Of a stretch of 64,000 nt of DNA, positions 18,841 through 29,800 are shown piece after piece; position 1 is the first letter of the stretch, and each line of letters opens with the position of its first letter. The notes beneath the pieces were generated by a model, which was not told the origin of the DNA, did not search any database, and saw nothing but the letters and a program-made list of their open reading frames with translations. Source of the stretch: an uncultured Bacilli bacterium (GTDB lineage Bacteria > Bacillota_I > Bacilli_A > RF39 > UBA660); the NCBI GenBank assembly GCA_934130375.1, contig CAKOXW010000002.1, positions 124,001 to 188,000 of the forward strand, written 5' to 3'. The position numbers and the translations under genes are program-made.

Positions 18841-19605
18841 TTACCCTCTTTCCTTTGATTTTTTCTTTTTTGATTTAGGTTGTTTGTGTTTTGTGGTATT
18901 GCTTTTTTCTGGCTTTTCATTTTTAAGTTCAGACTTATCTAAATCTTTCTCTTTCTTTTGTTCTTCTCTTATTGATTTTATTTCTTCTCTAACAGATGGT
19001 TTTTCAGATTTAGTACCCATGTCTGACTTGTTTTTGTTGTCTGAGGTAGGCTCTGACAGAGGGCTTTTTTCCGTCTTTGCCACTTGGGGGTTTGACATAT
19101 CATTTTTCTCCTTATTAATTGGTTTAGATAATATGTCATCAACAAGTCTTTCCTCAACACTTTTAATAACAACACCTTTGTCTTTACTGTCTTTTGTTTT
19201 TTGTATTTCACTTTTAATAGAAGCCGTATCAACAGTAGCAAGATTGAATCTATCAACTATACGATTTATTTTACTTGCGTCCTCTGCTCTAACCATAATA
19301 TCTACCATTCCATCCATACTTTTTCCTTTACCTTTTAAAGCACAAAATAGAACTCCATATCTTTTTGCTTCTTCTGTGAATTTCTTTAAATCTTCTTCCT
19401 TAACAGTAAATACTTTTAACTCTTTCCCAGATTTAAGCATATTAGTAAGTCTAGTCTTACCTTTTGTTTGCTTTTGGTCTTTTAACATTGCTATCATTAT
19501 TGCAGCAATATTCTTTGCTCCACTTCCTGAAAGTTTTACTGCTACTTCAAATCCTTGTAAACTCATTCTCACAATAGATTCAGCAGCGTCACCTGATGTG
19601 TTCAT
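18841..19605 (-). CDS. PcfB family protein (DUF3801)
   Basis: A 254-residue protein with a conserved N-terminal half (GDAAESIVRMSLQGFEVAVK, then SGAKNIAAIM, FTVKEEDLKKFTEEAKRYGV) and a low-complexity Lys/Glu/Ser tail from about residue 160. PcfB/DUF3801 proteins accompany the relaxase and coupling protein in Gram-positive conjugation modules. Its start lies 17 bp inside the relaxase gene. Confidence 0.88.
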   Translation of the reverse strand: MNTSGDAAESIVRMSLQGFEVAVKLSGSGAKNIAAIMIAMLKDQKQTKGKTRLTNMLKSGKELKVFTVKEEDLKKFTEEAKRYGVLFCALKGKGKSMDGMVDIMVRAEDASKINRIVDRFNLATVDTASIKSEIQKTKDSKDKGVVIKSVEERLVDDILSKPINKEKNDMSNPQVAKTEKSPLSEPTSDNKNKSDMGTKSEKPSVREEIKSIREEQKKEKDLDKSELKNEKPEKSNTTKHKQPKSKKKKSKERG

Positions 19606-20941
19606 TCTTTTCTACCTCCTTTTTTTGATTTTTATCATCAGATATTTCTTGAAGATTTTCTTCCATCTTCTTACTTCTTTCTATAATATTTTTACATAGC
19701 ACCACCTCCTTTCGTATTGGTTCTATTTCTTTATTCAATTCATCTATTTGTTTTATTATTTCTTCCTTTTCTTGTTTAGACTTTGATTTTTTATGTTTGT
19801 ACCAAAGTTTACTTCTTTGATCCATAAGTTCTTCTAGTCTTGTTTCCTTATCTTCTTTAAATAAAAAAAACTGCTCATCAGTTTTTAAATTATTTCTGAC
19901 AAGCAGTCTAGTTTCATTTGAAATCTCCTCCATCTTTCGTACATCAGCACGAATTGCAGGAGATAATTTTTGATAAGGATATTTTTTAGGGAATACTCTT
20001 AATAAATAACAATAGTGAATATATAAAGCATAAAATCCTTTTGGCTTTCGTTTTTTATAATAATTAGCATTATATCTTTTCTTATTTCCATATTCTTCTA
20101 TGAAAGGTACTCGTTTGATATATTCTTCATCAATTCTTTGCTTAATTCTATCAATAGAATATTCACTACCAAAATATCTTTCAATGCGAATATTTTTCTT
20201 ATATGGACTTCTTTTTATACTTAACTTATTTCCTCTATAAATCAACTCATAATCCATTGCTTTCATTAAATCTTCAAAGTCATAATAAGAAGTAGCCATA
20301 CCTATTGCTCTATCTAAATCTTCTTTTGCAATAGAATAATAATTAACTTTATTATTATTTTCTTTCTGATAATTAGCAAAGTTTATCTTACTATTTCTAC
20401 AAGGCTTTTCTTTTAATACAGATAGTCCATATTCTTCACATAAAGAATCTGATAATCTTCTTAATTCTGCATAAGTTTCTCTTTTGTTGTAATATCTTTT
20501 TCCATCTTTAAAAGATACTGAATTTATAACAAAATGATTATGATAATGGTCACTATTCAAATGTGTACTAACTACCACCTCAAATCTATCTCCCCACATT
20601 TCTTCGGCAAGTTTTACACCTATTGCGTGACATTGTTCTGGTGTAACTTCTCCCTCTGCAAAAGATTGGAATGCGTGATAACCAAGTATTCCTCCAGTTT
20701 TGCCATATTGTTCTTTTGTAATAGTCATTTCTTCCAATGCAGTTTTAGGATTGCAATTAACACCAGTCACATAAAATTGTTGTTCAGTTTTATAATCTGC
20801 CTCAATATAATCAATTACATTGTGCAAATCATAATAACTTTCTTTACCATAATCACTATTTAATGTTTTTTCTATATCTGTTGTATAGTTCAAAACATTA
20901 TCAAGTCTTTTTTCAATTTTCCATATTGCTGTTGTTGCCAT
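19589..20941 (-). CDS. MobA/VirD2-type relaxase
   Basis: A 450-residue relaxase of MOBP type. The histidine cluster typical of the catalytic domain is seen in STHLNSDHYHNHFVINSVSF at about residues 125-143. The N-terminus carries the conserved start of this family (TTAIWKIEKRLDNVLNYTTD). The C-terminal third is a basic coiled coil. The enzyme nicks the transfer origin and leads the strand into the recipient. MobC and a candidate oriT lie just upstream. Confidence 0.93.
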   Translation of the reverse strand: MATTAIWKIEKRLDNVLNYTTDIEKTLNSDYGKESYYDLHNVIDYIEADYKTEQQFYVTGVNCNPKTALEEMTITKEQYGKTGGILGYHAFQSFAEGEVTPEQCHAIGVKLAEEMWGDRFEVVVSTHLNSDHYHNHFVINSVSFKDGKRYYNKRETYAELRRLSDSLCEEYGLSVLKEKPCRNSKINFANYQKENNNKVNYYSIAKEDLDRAIGMATSYYDFEDLMKAMDYELIYRGNKLSIKRSPYKKNIRIERYFGSEYSIDRIKQRIDEEYIKRVPFIEEYGNKKRYNANYYKKRKPKGFYALYIHYCYLLRVFPKKYPYQKLSPAIRADVRKMEEISNETRLLVRNNLKTDEQFFLFKEDKETRLEELMDQRSKLWYKHKKSKSKQEKEEIIKQIDELNKEIEPIRKEVVLCKNIIERSKKMEENLQEISDDKNQKKEVEKNEHIR

Positions 20942-20952
20942 ATCACTCTCCT

Positions 20953-21282
20953 TTAATTTTCTTTATCTGGTCTTATATATTTGTTTTTTAATTCAATGAT
21001 AAGTGTATCTAACTTATCAATTTCTTTTTTTAAATGTGGTACATCTACAACACCTCTTGCATTTGCAATTCGTGCTATTTGATTTATATTGTTTCCAATA
21101 TTACGAATACCTTTTATATCTTCATAAAATTGTGCAGGTGGCTTTTCTTTTGGCTTATAACCTACAATTAAATGTCTTATATAATCAGATGAGTTCATAC
21201 CAATAGATTCTGACTTACATTTCATAATATAATCTTCTTCATCACTAAGCCATATTTGTTTTTTTATTCTACGACTTCGCAT
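20953..21282 (-). CDS. MobC-type relaxosome accessory protein
   Basis: A 109-residue basic protein with a ribbon-helix-helix-like N-terminus (KKQIWLSDEEDYIMKCKSE) and the conserved MobC core IRNIGNNINQIARIANARG. MobC binds oriT and helps the relaxase. It stands directly upstream of the relaxase gene, which supports the assignment. Confidence 0.9.
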   Translation of the reverse strand: MRSRRIKKQIWLSDEEDYIMKCKSESIGMNSSDYIRHLIVGYKPKEKPPAQFYEDIKGIRNIGNNINQIARIANARGVVDVPHLKKEIDKLDTLIIELKNKYIRPDKEN

Positions 21283-21440
21283 TTAACCACCTCTGGATCA
21301 TCTTCGTGTTCATTATCTCTTAACAATATAATTTCTCTTTCTAATTCACTTACACGATTTATTTGTAAGCAACACATTAAAGTAGTCATTGCAAGTCCTC
21401 CAATAATTAACCCTAAAATAAAAAATAATAATTCGCTCAT
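21264..21440 (-). CDS. Small membrane protein, 58 residues
   Basis: The ATG at 21440 is 8 bp after aaggaaag; a GTG at 21449 is too close to it. The frame starts MSELLFFILGLIIGGLAMTT, a single membrane helix, followed by a heptad-like charged segment (VSELEREIILLRD) and an acidic end. The 3' end overlaps MobC by 19 bp. It lies between the candidate oriT and mobC. The function is unknown. Confidence 0.65.
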   Translation of the reverse strand: MSELLFFILGLIIGGLAMTTLMCCLQINRVSELEREIILLRDNEHEDDPEVVKCEVVE

Positions 21441-21474
21441 TCTAATCACTTTCCTTTCTTCAATATCAAGTTTT

Positions 21475-21547
21475 GTCTAGCAAGGGGATTGGGGATTTCC
21501 CCACAAGCGAATTTCGTACGGGAGTACAAATTCATTGCTTGCTAGAC
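21475..21547. other. Candidate origin of transfer (oriT)
   Basis: A nested set of inverted repeats lies in the gap upstream of mobC. An outer perfect 10-bp pair is gtctagcaag (21475-21484) / cttgctagac (21538-21547). Inside are a ggggatttcccc hairpin (21491-21502) and a third pair, gaattt-gtac / gtac-aaattc (about 21509-21533). MOBP oriT sites are usually found at exactly this place next to mobC and relaxase genes and have this structure. The nick site is not determined. Confidence 0.75.
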
Positions 21548-21554
21548 ATAAAAT

Positions 21555-22091
21555 CTATTCCCCAATAGAACACTCGCCACAATAAGGACAATAGTGTTTG
21601 CAATTTTCACATTGCAATTTCATAAAAGATTCTGCGTCTAATTCGTCATCATCTTCTTTAAAATCTTCTTCATTTTCTTCTTCTAGTTCATCAACTTCAA
21701 ACTCTATTGGTATAGTTGTATCTATCTCAATAATTTCGTTTTCTATTACAAACTTTGCTACAATCATTGCAGCTTCCTTTTCACTTTTTGCCTCAATTTC
21801 AAAATAATCTTCATCAACATTTGTAACTTTTACTTCATATTTTTTATCAATTATTTCTTCTAAAAGACCCACTTCTATTAGTAAATCTTCAATATCCATT
21901 TCTAATACCTGACACATTTTTATAAACGGAATGAAATAAAAACTTGGCTTTAATCCATTTTCAAATCTTGATATTTCTGCGTGACTTACACCAATTTCTT
22001 CGGCTAGTTTTCTTGTTGAAATGCCTTTCTCATTTCTTCTTGTTTTAATAATATTTGCTAATTTTAAATAATCAAATTTCATAATTTTCAC
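21555..22091 (-). CDS. XRE regulator with cysteine-rich tail
   Basis: A 178-residue protein. Residues 5-65 form a Cro/C1 helix-turn-helix (RNEKGISTRKLAEEIGVSHA). An alpha/beta middle part follows (about 75-125), then a strongly acidic stretch, then a tail with six Cys and one His in CENCKHYCPYCGECSIGE. The tail could bind zinc or an iron-sulphur cluster. The gene overlaps the primase stop by 4 bp and ends next to the candidate oriT, so it may control the processing genes. That control is inferred. Confidence 0.8.
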   Translation of the reverse strand: MKIMKFDYLKLANIIKTRRNEKGISTRKLAEEIGVSHAEISRFENGLKPSFYFIPFIKMCQVLEMDIEDLLIEVGLLEEIIDKKYEVKVTNVDEDYFEIEAKSEKEAAMIVAKFVIENEIIEIDTTIPIEFEVDELEEENEEDFKEDDDELDAESFMKLQCENCKHYCPYCGECSIGE

Positions 22092-23047
22092 CTTTCTTTT
22101 TCATATCTTTTTTTATAATTTATTCCTACTTTGGCACATAAAAAGTCATTGAAATCCTTTCCAACTCTAGGAGGATCGTCAATGACTTCATATTGTTTTG
22201 GAAGAACAGTTTTAAGTGCCATTGTTGCTATTCTTCCTGCACTATCATTATCAAAATGCAGATATATCTTTTTAATATTTTGATTCTGATTTAGATAATA
22301 ATTTAATGCAAGTGGTATCTTACTTTCATCAATTTTTTTAGCCGGTTGATAAACACCTGCTAGTGAAAGTAAGTTATCGTTATACCACTCTTTATTTTTC
22401 AATTTGTTAAGTGTTGCGTATGACAATAGGTCAATAGCACTTTCAAATAAATGAACTGTATCACTCTTTTCTATTGAATCCAATTTAAAAGAAAATGCTT
22501 TATGACTTCCATAAGCGTCTTTCATATACCTACTATTATTTGTTGCTCTTATTCCTGCATACCTTGGTACTTTGTTTTTATCATATCCAACAAATACCAC
22601 ATTATGATTAGGCAAATCTTCATAAATTAAACGATTATCTATACACTCACTTATAATATCTTTATCAATACCACGACCAGTTAAATAACTCATAACTCTG
22701 TCTGTTGTATTTGATTTCTTTGGTAAAATCAATCTTACATTTTGAACTTTTTTTGGTTGTTGATATACATCAGGAGGTCTATCATTTGAGTATCCTAAAA
22801 TAGTTTCTACTGCCTGAATAAAAGAATATTCTCTTACTTGAATTAAATATTCTAATGCAGTTTTTCCTCCTATTCCTCGTGAGAACCAATACCACATTCC
22901 ATTACTTATCTTTAAACTATCGTGTGTTCTAGTCATATAAGTGCCTCTACTAAAATGCACCAATTCATCTGGCTCATAGTTTTTTAAATAAGTAAATAAG
23001 TCCATCTCTTTTGCTTTCTTTATTTCTTCTGGTTGATAATAAGCCAT
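22088..23047 (-). CDS. Toprim-domain primase-like protein
   Basis: A 319-residue protein with an N-terminal part resembling DUF3991/CHC2-derived domains without the zinc-binding cysteines (RGTYMTRTHDSLKISNGMWY). A C-terminal toprim domain follows (VHLFESAIDLLSYATL and KKIYLHFDNDSAGRIA, with its acidic DND). Such proteins are common in the processing region of Tn1549-like elements and probably prime the complementary strand after transfer. Confidence 0.87.
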   Translation of the reverse strand: MAYYQPEEIKKAKEMDLFTYLKNYEPDELVHFSRGTYMTRTHDSLKISNGMWYWFSRGIGGKTALEYLIQVREYSFIQAVETILGYSNDRPPDVYQQPKKVQNVRLILPKKSNTTDRVMSYLTGRGIDKDIISECIDNRLIYEDLPNHNVVFVGYDKNKVPRYAGIRATNNSRYMKDAYGSHKAFSFKLDSIEKSDTVHLFESAIDLLSYATLNKLKNKEWYNDNLLSLAGVYQPAKKIDESKIPLALNYYLNQNQNIKKIYLHFDNDSAGRIATMALKTVLPKQYEVIDDPPRVGKDFNDFLCAKVGINYKKRYEKER

Positions 23048-23055
23048 ATTATTAC

Positions 23056-23406
23056 CTACCTTTCTTTATCTTTTTTCTTTGTGAGTTTTGCTTTATATTC
23101 TTCTGATAATTCTGCTACTATTTCATCAGTAGTATCTTCTAATAATTGACTTATATTTAAGTCAGAATCCATCCATCCCTGATATAAAGTTTCTAATGAA
23201 TTATCTTCTTTTTTTAAAGCCTTTATTTCATCTAATTCATATCTTTGCGATTCTGGATAAAATAAGCAAATTAGTTCTTCTTTCATTGTAGTTTCATAAG
23301 ATTTATCTATTATTTCTTTTGAAGTAAGTGTTTCTAATTCTTTCTTATAAGAATCTAATTCCCTTTCTAATTTAGAATATAATTCTTCTCTAATTTTTTC
23401 TTCCAT
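23056..23406 (-). CDS. DUF3848-like protein
   Basis: A 116-residue, highly charged helical protein. LYSKLERELDSYKKELETL, then EIIDKSYETTMKEELICLF, resembles the DUF3848 pattern of mobile elements. It has no membrane segment. It lies between the primase gene (9 bp away) and a terminator, so it is the first gene after that terminator. The function is unknown. Confidence 0.72.
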   Translation of the reverse strand: MEEKIREELYSKLERELDSYKKELETLTSKEIIDKSYETTMKEELICLFYPESQRYELDEIKALKKEDNSLETLYQGWMDSDLNISQLLEDTTDEIVAELSEEYKAKLTKKKDKER

Positions 23407-23436
23407 AATATCAAATTCCTTTCTATAAAATAAAAA

Positions 23437-23468
23437 AGAGCGAAATTAGTTATTACTAAAATCGCTCT
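23437..23468 (-). terminator. Terminator between two small genes of the element
   Basis: The repeat agagcga / tcgctct with an 18-nt loop is followed by a run of T on the minus strand. It lies between the genes at 23478-23795 and 23056-23406, so it probably ends or attenuates the upstream transcript. Confidence 0.7.
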
Positions 23469-23477
23469 ATATGGTTA

Positions 23478-23795
23478 TTATAACAATTCCATCTCTTTTA
23501 AAAGATAGTAAAAATACTGACCTCCTAAATAAAATAACTTCTTTTGTTCCATAACCATTCTGTCAATACAAGAAGTATAATACTTTACTAATAAATCCAC
23601 TTCCTCTTTTGTTAAAGAAACAGGTTCGTTATCTTCTATTACTGATTGAAGTTTGCTATTTTCATTGTTAATTTCTTGGCAAATTCTGTTTAGTTTCATA
23701 TATTCTTTTTCATTGTTCAAGTGTTCTGTTTTATCATTCAGCACATACCAAAATAAGTCTTCAAATTTCTTCTCCATTTCTTTGTCAATATTCAT
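23478..23795 (-). CDS. Hypothetical helical protein, about 105 residues
   Basis: Several ATG codons are possible. I choose the one at 23795, 8 bp after aaaggtg. The protein is helical and acidic with the segment SLTKEEVDLLVKYYTSCIDR. No family is recognised with confidence. It lies between the large methylase-helicase gene and a terminator. Confidence 0.65.
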   Translation of the reverse strand: MNIDKEMEKKFEDLFWYVLNDKTEHLNNEKEYMKLNRICQEINNENSKLQSVIEDNEPVSLTKEEVDLLVKYYTSCIDRMVMEQKKLFYLGGQYFYYLLKEMELL

Positions 23796-23863
23796 ATTCA
23801 TCACCTTTCCTTTTTGAATGTGAATATTTTATCATAATGGATTTTTAGAATAAAATGTGCGAT

Positions 23864-26800
23864 TTATCTTTCATAATCTCTTTTGCATTCTTGACTGTCT
23901 GTACTTATATCGTTGCCATCATCAATGATTTCTTTATCTTTGTTATTAAGGTTTAGCTTAATATTCAATTCATCTAATCGTTTTGATTTTGCTTTTAATT
24001 CTTCTTCTTTTGGAAATGGTCTTTGAATCTCTATTTTTGCATTTTCATAATTCTTCTTTGTATCTTCTAGATTACTTTCTGCATTAGAGATTTTATTTTC
24101 AATACCATTCAATACATTATCAATACGAGTAATGTTTCCACTAGGATCACTACCTAATTCAACTTTATATGATAAATTATTTCTCAATCCCATATAAAAC
24201 TTTCTATCCATAGTATCAAAAGATAATAGCATTTTAAAGCCCTTGTATTCTCCAATTTCTATTGGTTCTGGATTGGTCATTGATTTACATATTTCAATGA
24301 TTTTTTCTCCTGCATTTTTCCTTTCTGTAAAAGTTTCATCTTTAATTATCATTTTTACAAACGAATTATCTGGTGTTTCATTGGCTTTAAATAATTCTAA
24401 ATCTTCATTCATATCTTTAATTCTACTCTCTAATCTTTTAATTTCACTAGGATAAAACTTTATAACTTTATCTTCCAAAGCATAAATTTCGCTTAAATGA
24501 GTTTGCTTTAATAATTTTAATTTTGCGACTTGTGTATCAAGTTCTGTTTTCTCAATAATGTCTGGATTACCTGCTGCTAGTGCTTTAATTTCTGCATAAG
24601 ACAATGCAGTTTCATCTATATCTTCGGCAAATCTTACTGGTGTCTTTGAAGTCATTATTTGTGAAATAAATCTTTGCTTATTTTCTACTAATTGATATAA
24701 ATAAGCGTCAAAAGTTCCCTCTGTGACATACCTATATATATCTACTTCGGGATTTTTATTTCCTTGTCTGATTATTCTTCCACTTCGTTGAATTAAATCA
24801 CTTGGACGCCACGGGCAGTCTAAATCGTGCAATGCTATTAGTCTATCTTGACAGTTTGTTCCTGCTCCCATTTTTTGTGTACTACCAATCAAAACTCTAA
24901 CTTGTCCTCGTCTAACTTTATTAAATAGTTCTTGCTTTCTTGCGTCTGTATTTGCGTCGTGTATGAAAGCGATTTCTTCTTCACTTATTCCTCTATCTAT
25001 AAGTTTATTTTTCAAATCATTATAAACATTAAACTTACCATCATTATGAGGTGTTGATAAATCACAGAACACTAACTGTGCTGATTTATCTTCACTTGTT
25101 TTATTCCATATATCATAAATATTATCTGCACAAGTTGCTACTTTACTATGCTCAAAATCTTCCAACATTTCATTAGATAATCTTTGATCTAGTGCTAATT
25201 TTCTTCCATCATTTGTAATCTTTAACATATTATCAACTGCCGAATCTACCATTTTATTTCTTATCTTTTCTGCTCTTTCAGAAAGTTCTTTTACTAACTC
25301 TCTTTGTATTTCACTTGGCTCTATAACTACATTATGATAGTTTGCTTTTGGAACTGGAAGATTAAGCATATCGGATGTTTGAATGTCAGCTACTTCCTTA
25401 AACATTGCCATAAGTTCTGGTAGATTAAAAAACTTTGCAAATCTTGTTTTGGCTCTATAACCTGTTCCCTCTGGAGAAAGTTCTATTGCAGTAACAGTTT
25501 CTCCAAAGGTAGAAGCCCAAGCGTCAAATTGTTGAAGATGTTTTCTTTCTAATTCTCCATATTGCAAGTATCTCTGCATTGTGTATAACTCAACCATTGA
25601 ATTAGAAACTGGAGTTCCAGTTGCAAACACCACACCTTTTCCACCAGTAAGTTCATCTAAATATCTACATTTCATAAACAAATCTGATGATTTTTGTGCT
25701 TCTGTTTGTGCTATTCCACCAACATTTCTCATTTTCGTGTAAAGAAAAAGATTCTTATAATAATGTGCCTCATCAACAAATATTCTATCAACACCTAATT
25801 CTTCAAAAGTAACAACATCATCTTTTCTTGATGTGTCATTAAGTTTAGCAAGTCTTGCTTCCAAACTCTTTTTAGTTTTCTCCATTTGTTTGATAGAAAA
25901 TCTCTCACCATTACTATTTTTTAAATCTTGAATACCAAAAGTTATATCATCAATCTGCTTTTGAATTATTGAAATTTGTCTTCCAACTGACATTGGTATC
26001 TTCTCAAATTGTGAATGAGAAATTATAATTGCGTCATAATCTCCTGTGGCTATTCTTGAACAGAACTTTTTACGATTTGCAGCTTGAAAGTCTTTTTTTG
26101 TTGTGACTAAAATATTAGCACTTGGGTATAATTGTAAGAACTCTTGACCGAATTGTTCTACAATATGATTAGGTACAACAAATAATGATTTATTACATAA
26201 TCCTAATCTTTTTGATTCCATTGCTGCAGCTACCATTTCAAATGTTTTACCTGCTCCTACTTCGTGAGCAAGTAATGTGTTACCACCATAAAGTATTCTC
26301 GCTATCGCATTTACTTGATGTGGTCTTAAAGTTATTTCTGGATTCATTCCATCAAAAGTAATATGACTACCATCATATTCACGAGGACGAATAGAGTTAA
26401 ATCTTTCGTTGTACTCTTTTGTAAGTCTTTCTCTACGCTCTGGGTCTTTCCATATCCATTCTTCAAAAGCAAGTTTTATTTGCTCTTGTTTTGCCTGAGC
26501 AATCGCAGTTTCTTTTTTGTTTAATTCTGCAACTTTCTTACCATTTTCGTCCTCATAGTAATCATAAATTCTTGTATCTTTTAGATTCAAACTATCTTCA
26601 ATTATCTTATAAGCATTAGCCCTACTTGTCCCATAAGTGTTAGTTGCTTTTACATTATACTTATCATAATTTTTACCATCTATATACCATTCAGAAGTAG
26701 ATTCCATATAATGAACTCTTATATTCTGACTGGCATAATAATTTGGATTTAATAAATACTCAATAAAAACTTTTATGTCTTCTGTTGGTATCCAAGTTGA

Positions 26801-29800
26801 TCCTAGTCGTACACTTATTTCACTAGCACTTAAATTCTTTGGTTGAACTTCTTTAAGATATTTCACATTAACATTAAATCTTTCATCAGTTTCAGCAAAC
26901 TTTTCTGCTACTTTTAATTTTTCTCTAACATTTCCAGATAAATACTCATCAGCTGTTACCCAATGATTAGGTTCGCCATATTCTGGAACATTAAATATTT
27001 CTCCCTCTAGCTCTTTAAGCATTTCGTCCATATTTTTGACACATAGTTTTTGCATAAATTTTATATCAACTCTTGCTTTTTCAGATAGTGAAACAATTAA
27101 AGCGTCATTTGCATTATCTACTGATGTTATTTCTGTTTTAGGTTTAATAGTTCGTTTTGTGAACATATCTGCTTTTCTTGCAAGATTTCCATTCTCATCT
27201 AATATTTCAAGAGAACATAATAGATAATAACTTGAATCATTAGAAAAAGCAGAGTTATTTCCTCTACTATTGATTAGTCCATATTTCTTTGTAAATGCGT
27301 CATATAAACGATTTAATTTAATCTGTTCTCTCTTTATATCTTCGTCTGGATAATCTTCTGTTTGATACTCCAAAAGAGTTCTCACACAATCCCTTATTTC
27401 AATTAGCCCTTTAACTCTGCTTTCAGAAGTCTTTGCCAATTCTTGAGGATACATTCTGCTATTTTCTCTAAAATAGATTTTGTCATCTATTAAAGTATAT
27501 GAGAAGTTTCTTACTGTTAAATCGGCTTCAATGGAATTATCTTCTTCTCCTATATCATCTAACTCATACTCTTTTACTTCGGCGTGTATATTTGAGATTG
27601 CTTCTTCTAATTCTTTTCCTAGATTTCCACCATCAGATATACAAGCAGAATCATAACCAAATCTAGTAGAAATCATTTCCATATTTCCCATTATCATTTC
27701 TGGGTTATCAATGAAATACTGATTCATCTTTATTCCATTTTCATTTTCTCCTAAATATATCCAATCTGGTTCAATATCAGTTATTGAATCTCTTTTTTGT
27801 AAGAAAATAATATCAGATGTTACTTCTGTTCCAGCATTTGCTTTAAAAGTATTATTAGGTAATCTAATTGCTCCTAACAAGTCTGCTCTTTGAGCAATAT
27901 ATCTCCTTACACTTGGATTTTCTTTATCTAGTGTACCCTTTGATGTTATAAATGCTATAACACCTCCTGGTCTTACTTTATCTAGTGTTTTAGCAAAGAA
28001 ATAATCGTGAATTAAAAACTTATACTTGTCATACTTTTTATCTAATACTTTAAAATCTCCAAAAGGAACATTTCCTACTGCAACATCAAAAAAAGAATTA
28101 GGAAGATTTGTGTCTTCATAACCCTGTACTGCAACAGTAGATTTTTGATAAAGTTGTCTTGCAATTCTACCACTTATTGAATCAAGTTCTACGCCATATA
28201 GTTTGCAATCTTTTAATGCGTCTGGAAGCATACCAATAAAGTTTCCTGTTCCACAACTTGGTTCTAAAATATTACCAGTTTTAAGTCCCATATTTTCTAA
28301 TGCTTTATATATAGACTTAATTACAACTGGTGGTGTATAAAAAGCTGTTAAAGTGGATTCTCGTGCCTGTGAATACTCTGTTTCATCAAGTAAGTTCTTT
28401 AAAATATTATATTCATTACTCCAAGATGAATCCATTTTATCAAAGGCTTGTGGTATTCCTCCCCAACCAACATACTGTGATAATATTTCTTGTTCTTCTG
28501 GTGTAGCAAATCGTTCTTCTTCTTCACATTTCTTTAAAACTTTAATTGCTTCAACATTACGATTAAACTTTTCTCGTAGCGTTCCCTCTCCAATATTATC
28601 ATTTTCAATTCTAAATTGACTACGATCAGAACTTGGTATTTCTGGGTGTATGTCAAAACTTTTTATTTTATTACTTTTCTTTTTTTCAAATCCAGGAATT
28701 ATTATTTCTTCTTTTGGTTCTACATCATCAAGTTCAACAGTATTTGATATTTCTTCTTTTGTATCTTCCATTGCATTTTTTTGTTCTTCTTTTTGTTCTT
28801 TAATATCACTTATTTTGACTTTAAGGTGGTCATTTGCAGGATTTTCTCTTACTTTTCTGTCAAATTCTTCTTTTGACATTTCACGATTAAATAATGGATA
28901 TTGATAATCATATAAGACTACATCAAATAATCCAATATTTAATATCTCGTATTCTTCTGAACCGATATAAACTTTATCTCCTAAATGATATTCATAATCA
29001 TATTCTTCGGTCGTTTCTGAAACAATACTTGATGATAATTTCTTTTCTGCCTCGACAAATTCTCTTTCTTGCTCTTTTTTATCTAACCAATTAGGATATT
29101 CTTCTAATTCTTTCGGATTAAGGTATCTATCTTCGTTTATAAGTGTTTTTATTCTCTTTTCAATATAATTCCACTTAAATAATTGGTCTGTACTACTCTT
29201 ATCAAAATATCCACGATAAAAGCGAATACCTTTTGAATCATAATTTATACCTATCCCAGAACCTTTTATTGTAGAACTTGCTCCACCTATACCATAAAGA
29301 TTTTTCAAATAATTGATATTATCTTCTGTTGATAAACTTTTTTGAAACATCTCATAAATACTATATTTAGTATTCGTTCCTATTTCAGTAAGGTATCTAT
29401 CAACAAACTCTTGTGTAAACTCTAAATCTGATACAGTTTTTTCACTATTATCTTCAATTAGAGATAACTGGTCTATAACGCTTGGTAAAGGTTCAATTTT
29501 ATCATTTAATTGATTTAATAATATCATTGAATCATAATGATATGTTAAATCTTCCCAACTTACAAAACTTTCTGTATCTCTTGATAAGAAATTACCTTTC
29601 CAAAATAAAATACCGTTATCATAAGTTTTATAACCATACATCTGGTCATCAACTATAATACCGGTATAATCTGAATTAAATATTCCTTTGAGGAACTCTG
29701 CTCTTTTTGTAATGTCTTTTTCATTGTTAATAAAATCTCTAATCTCTTTATTTGTTTTTCTTAAATGTGGAGTTGTACTCAATATTTGATTTATCTTTTC

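Noticed and set aside
18533..19699. 388-codon plus-strand frame
   Set aside because: It lies antisense to the ArdC-like and PcfB genes. The composition is Ser/Phe/Leu-rich, typical for the complement of Lys/Glu/Asp-rich coding sequence, and no ribosome-binding site is seen.
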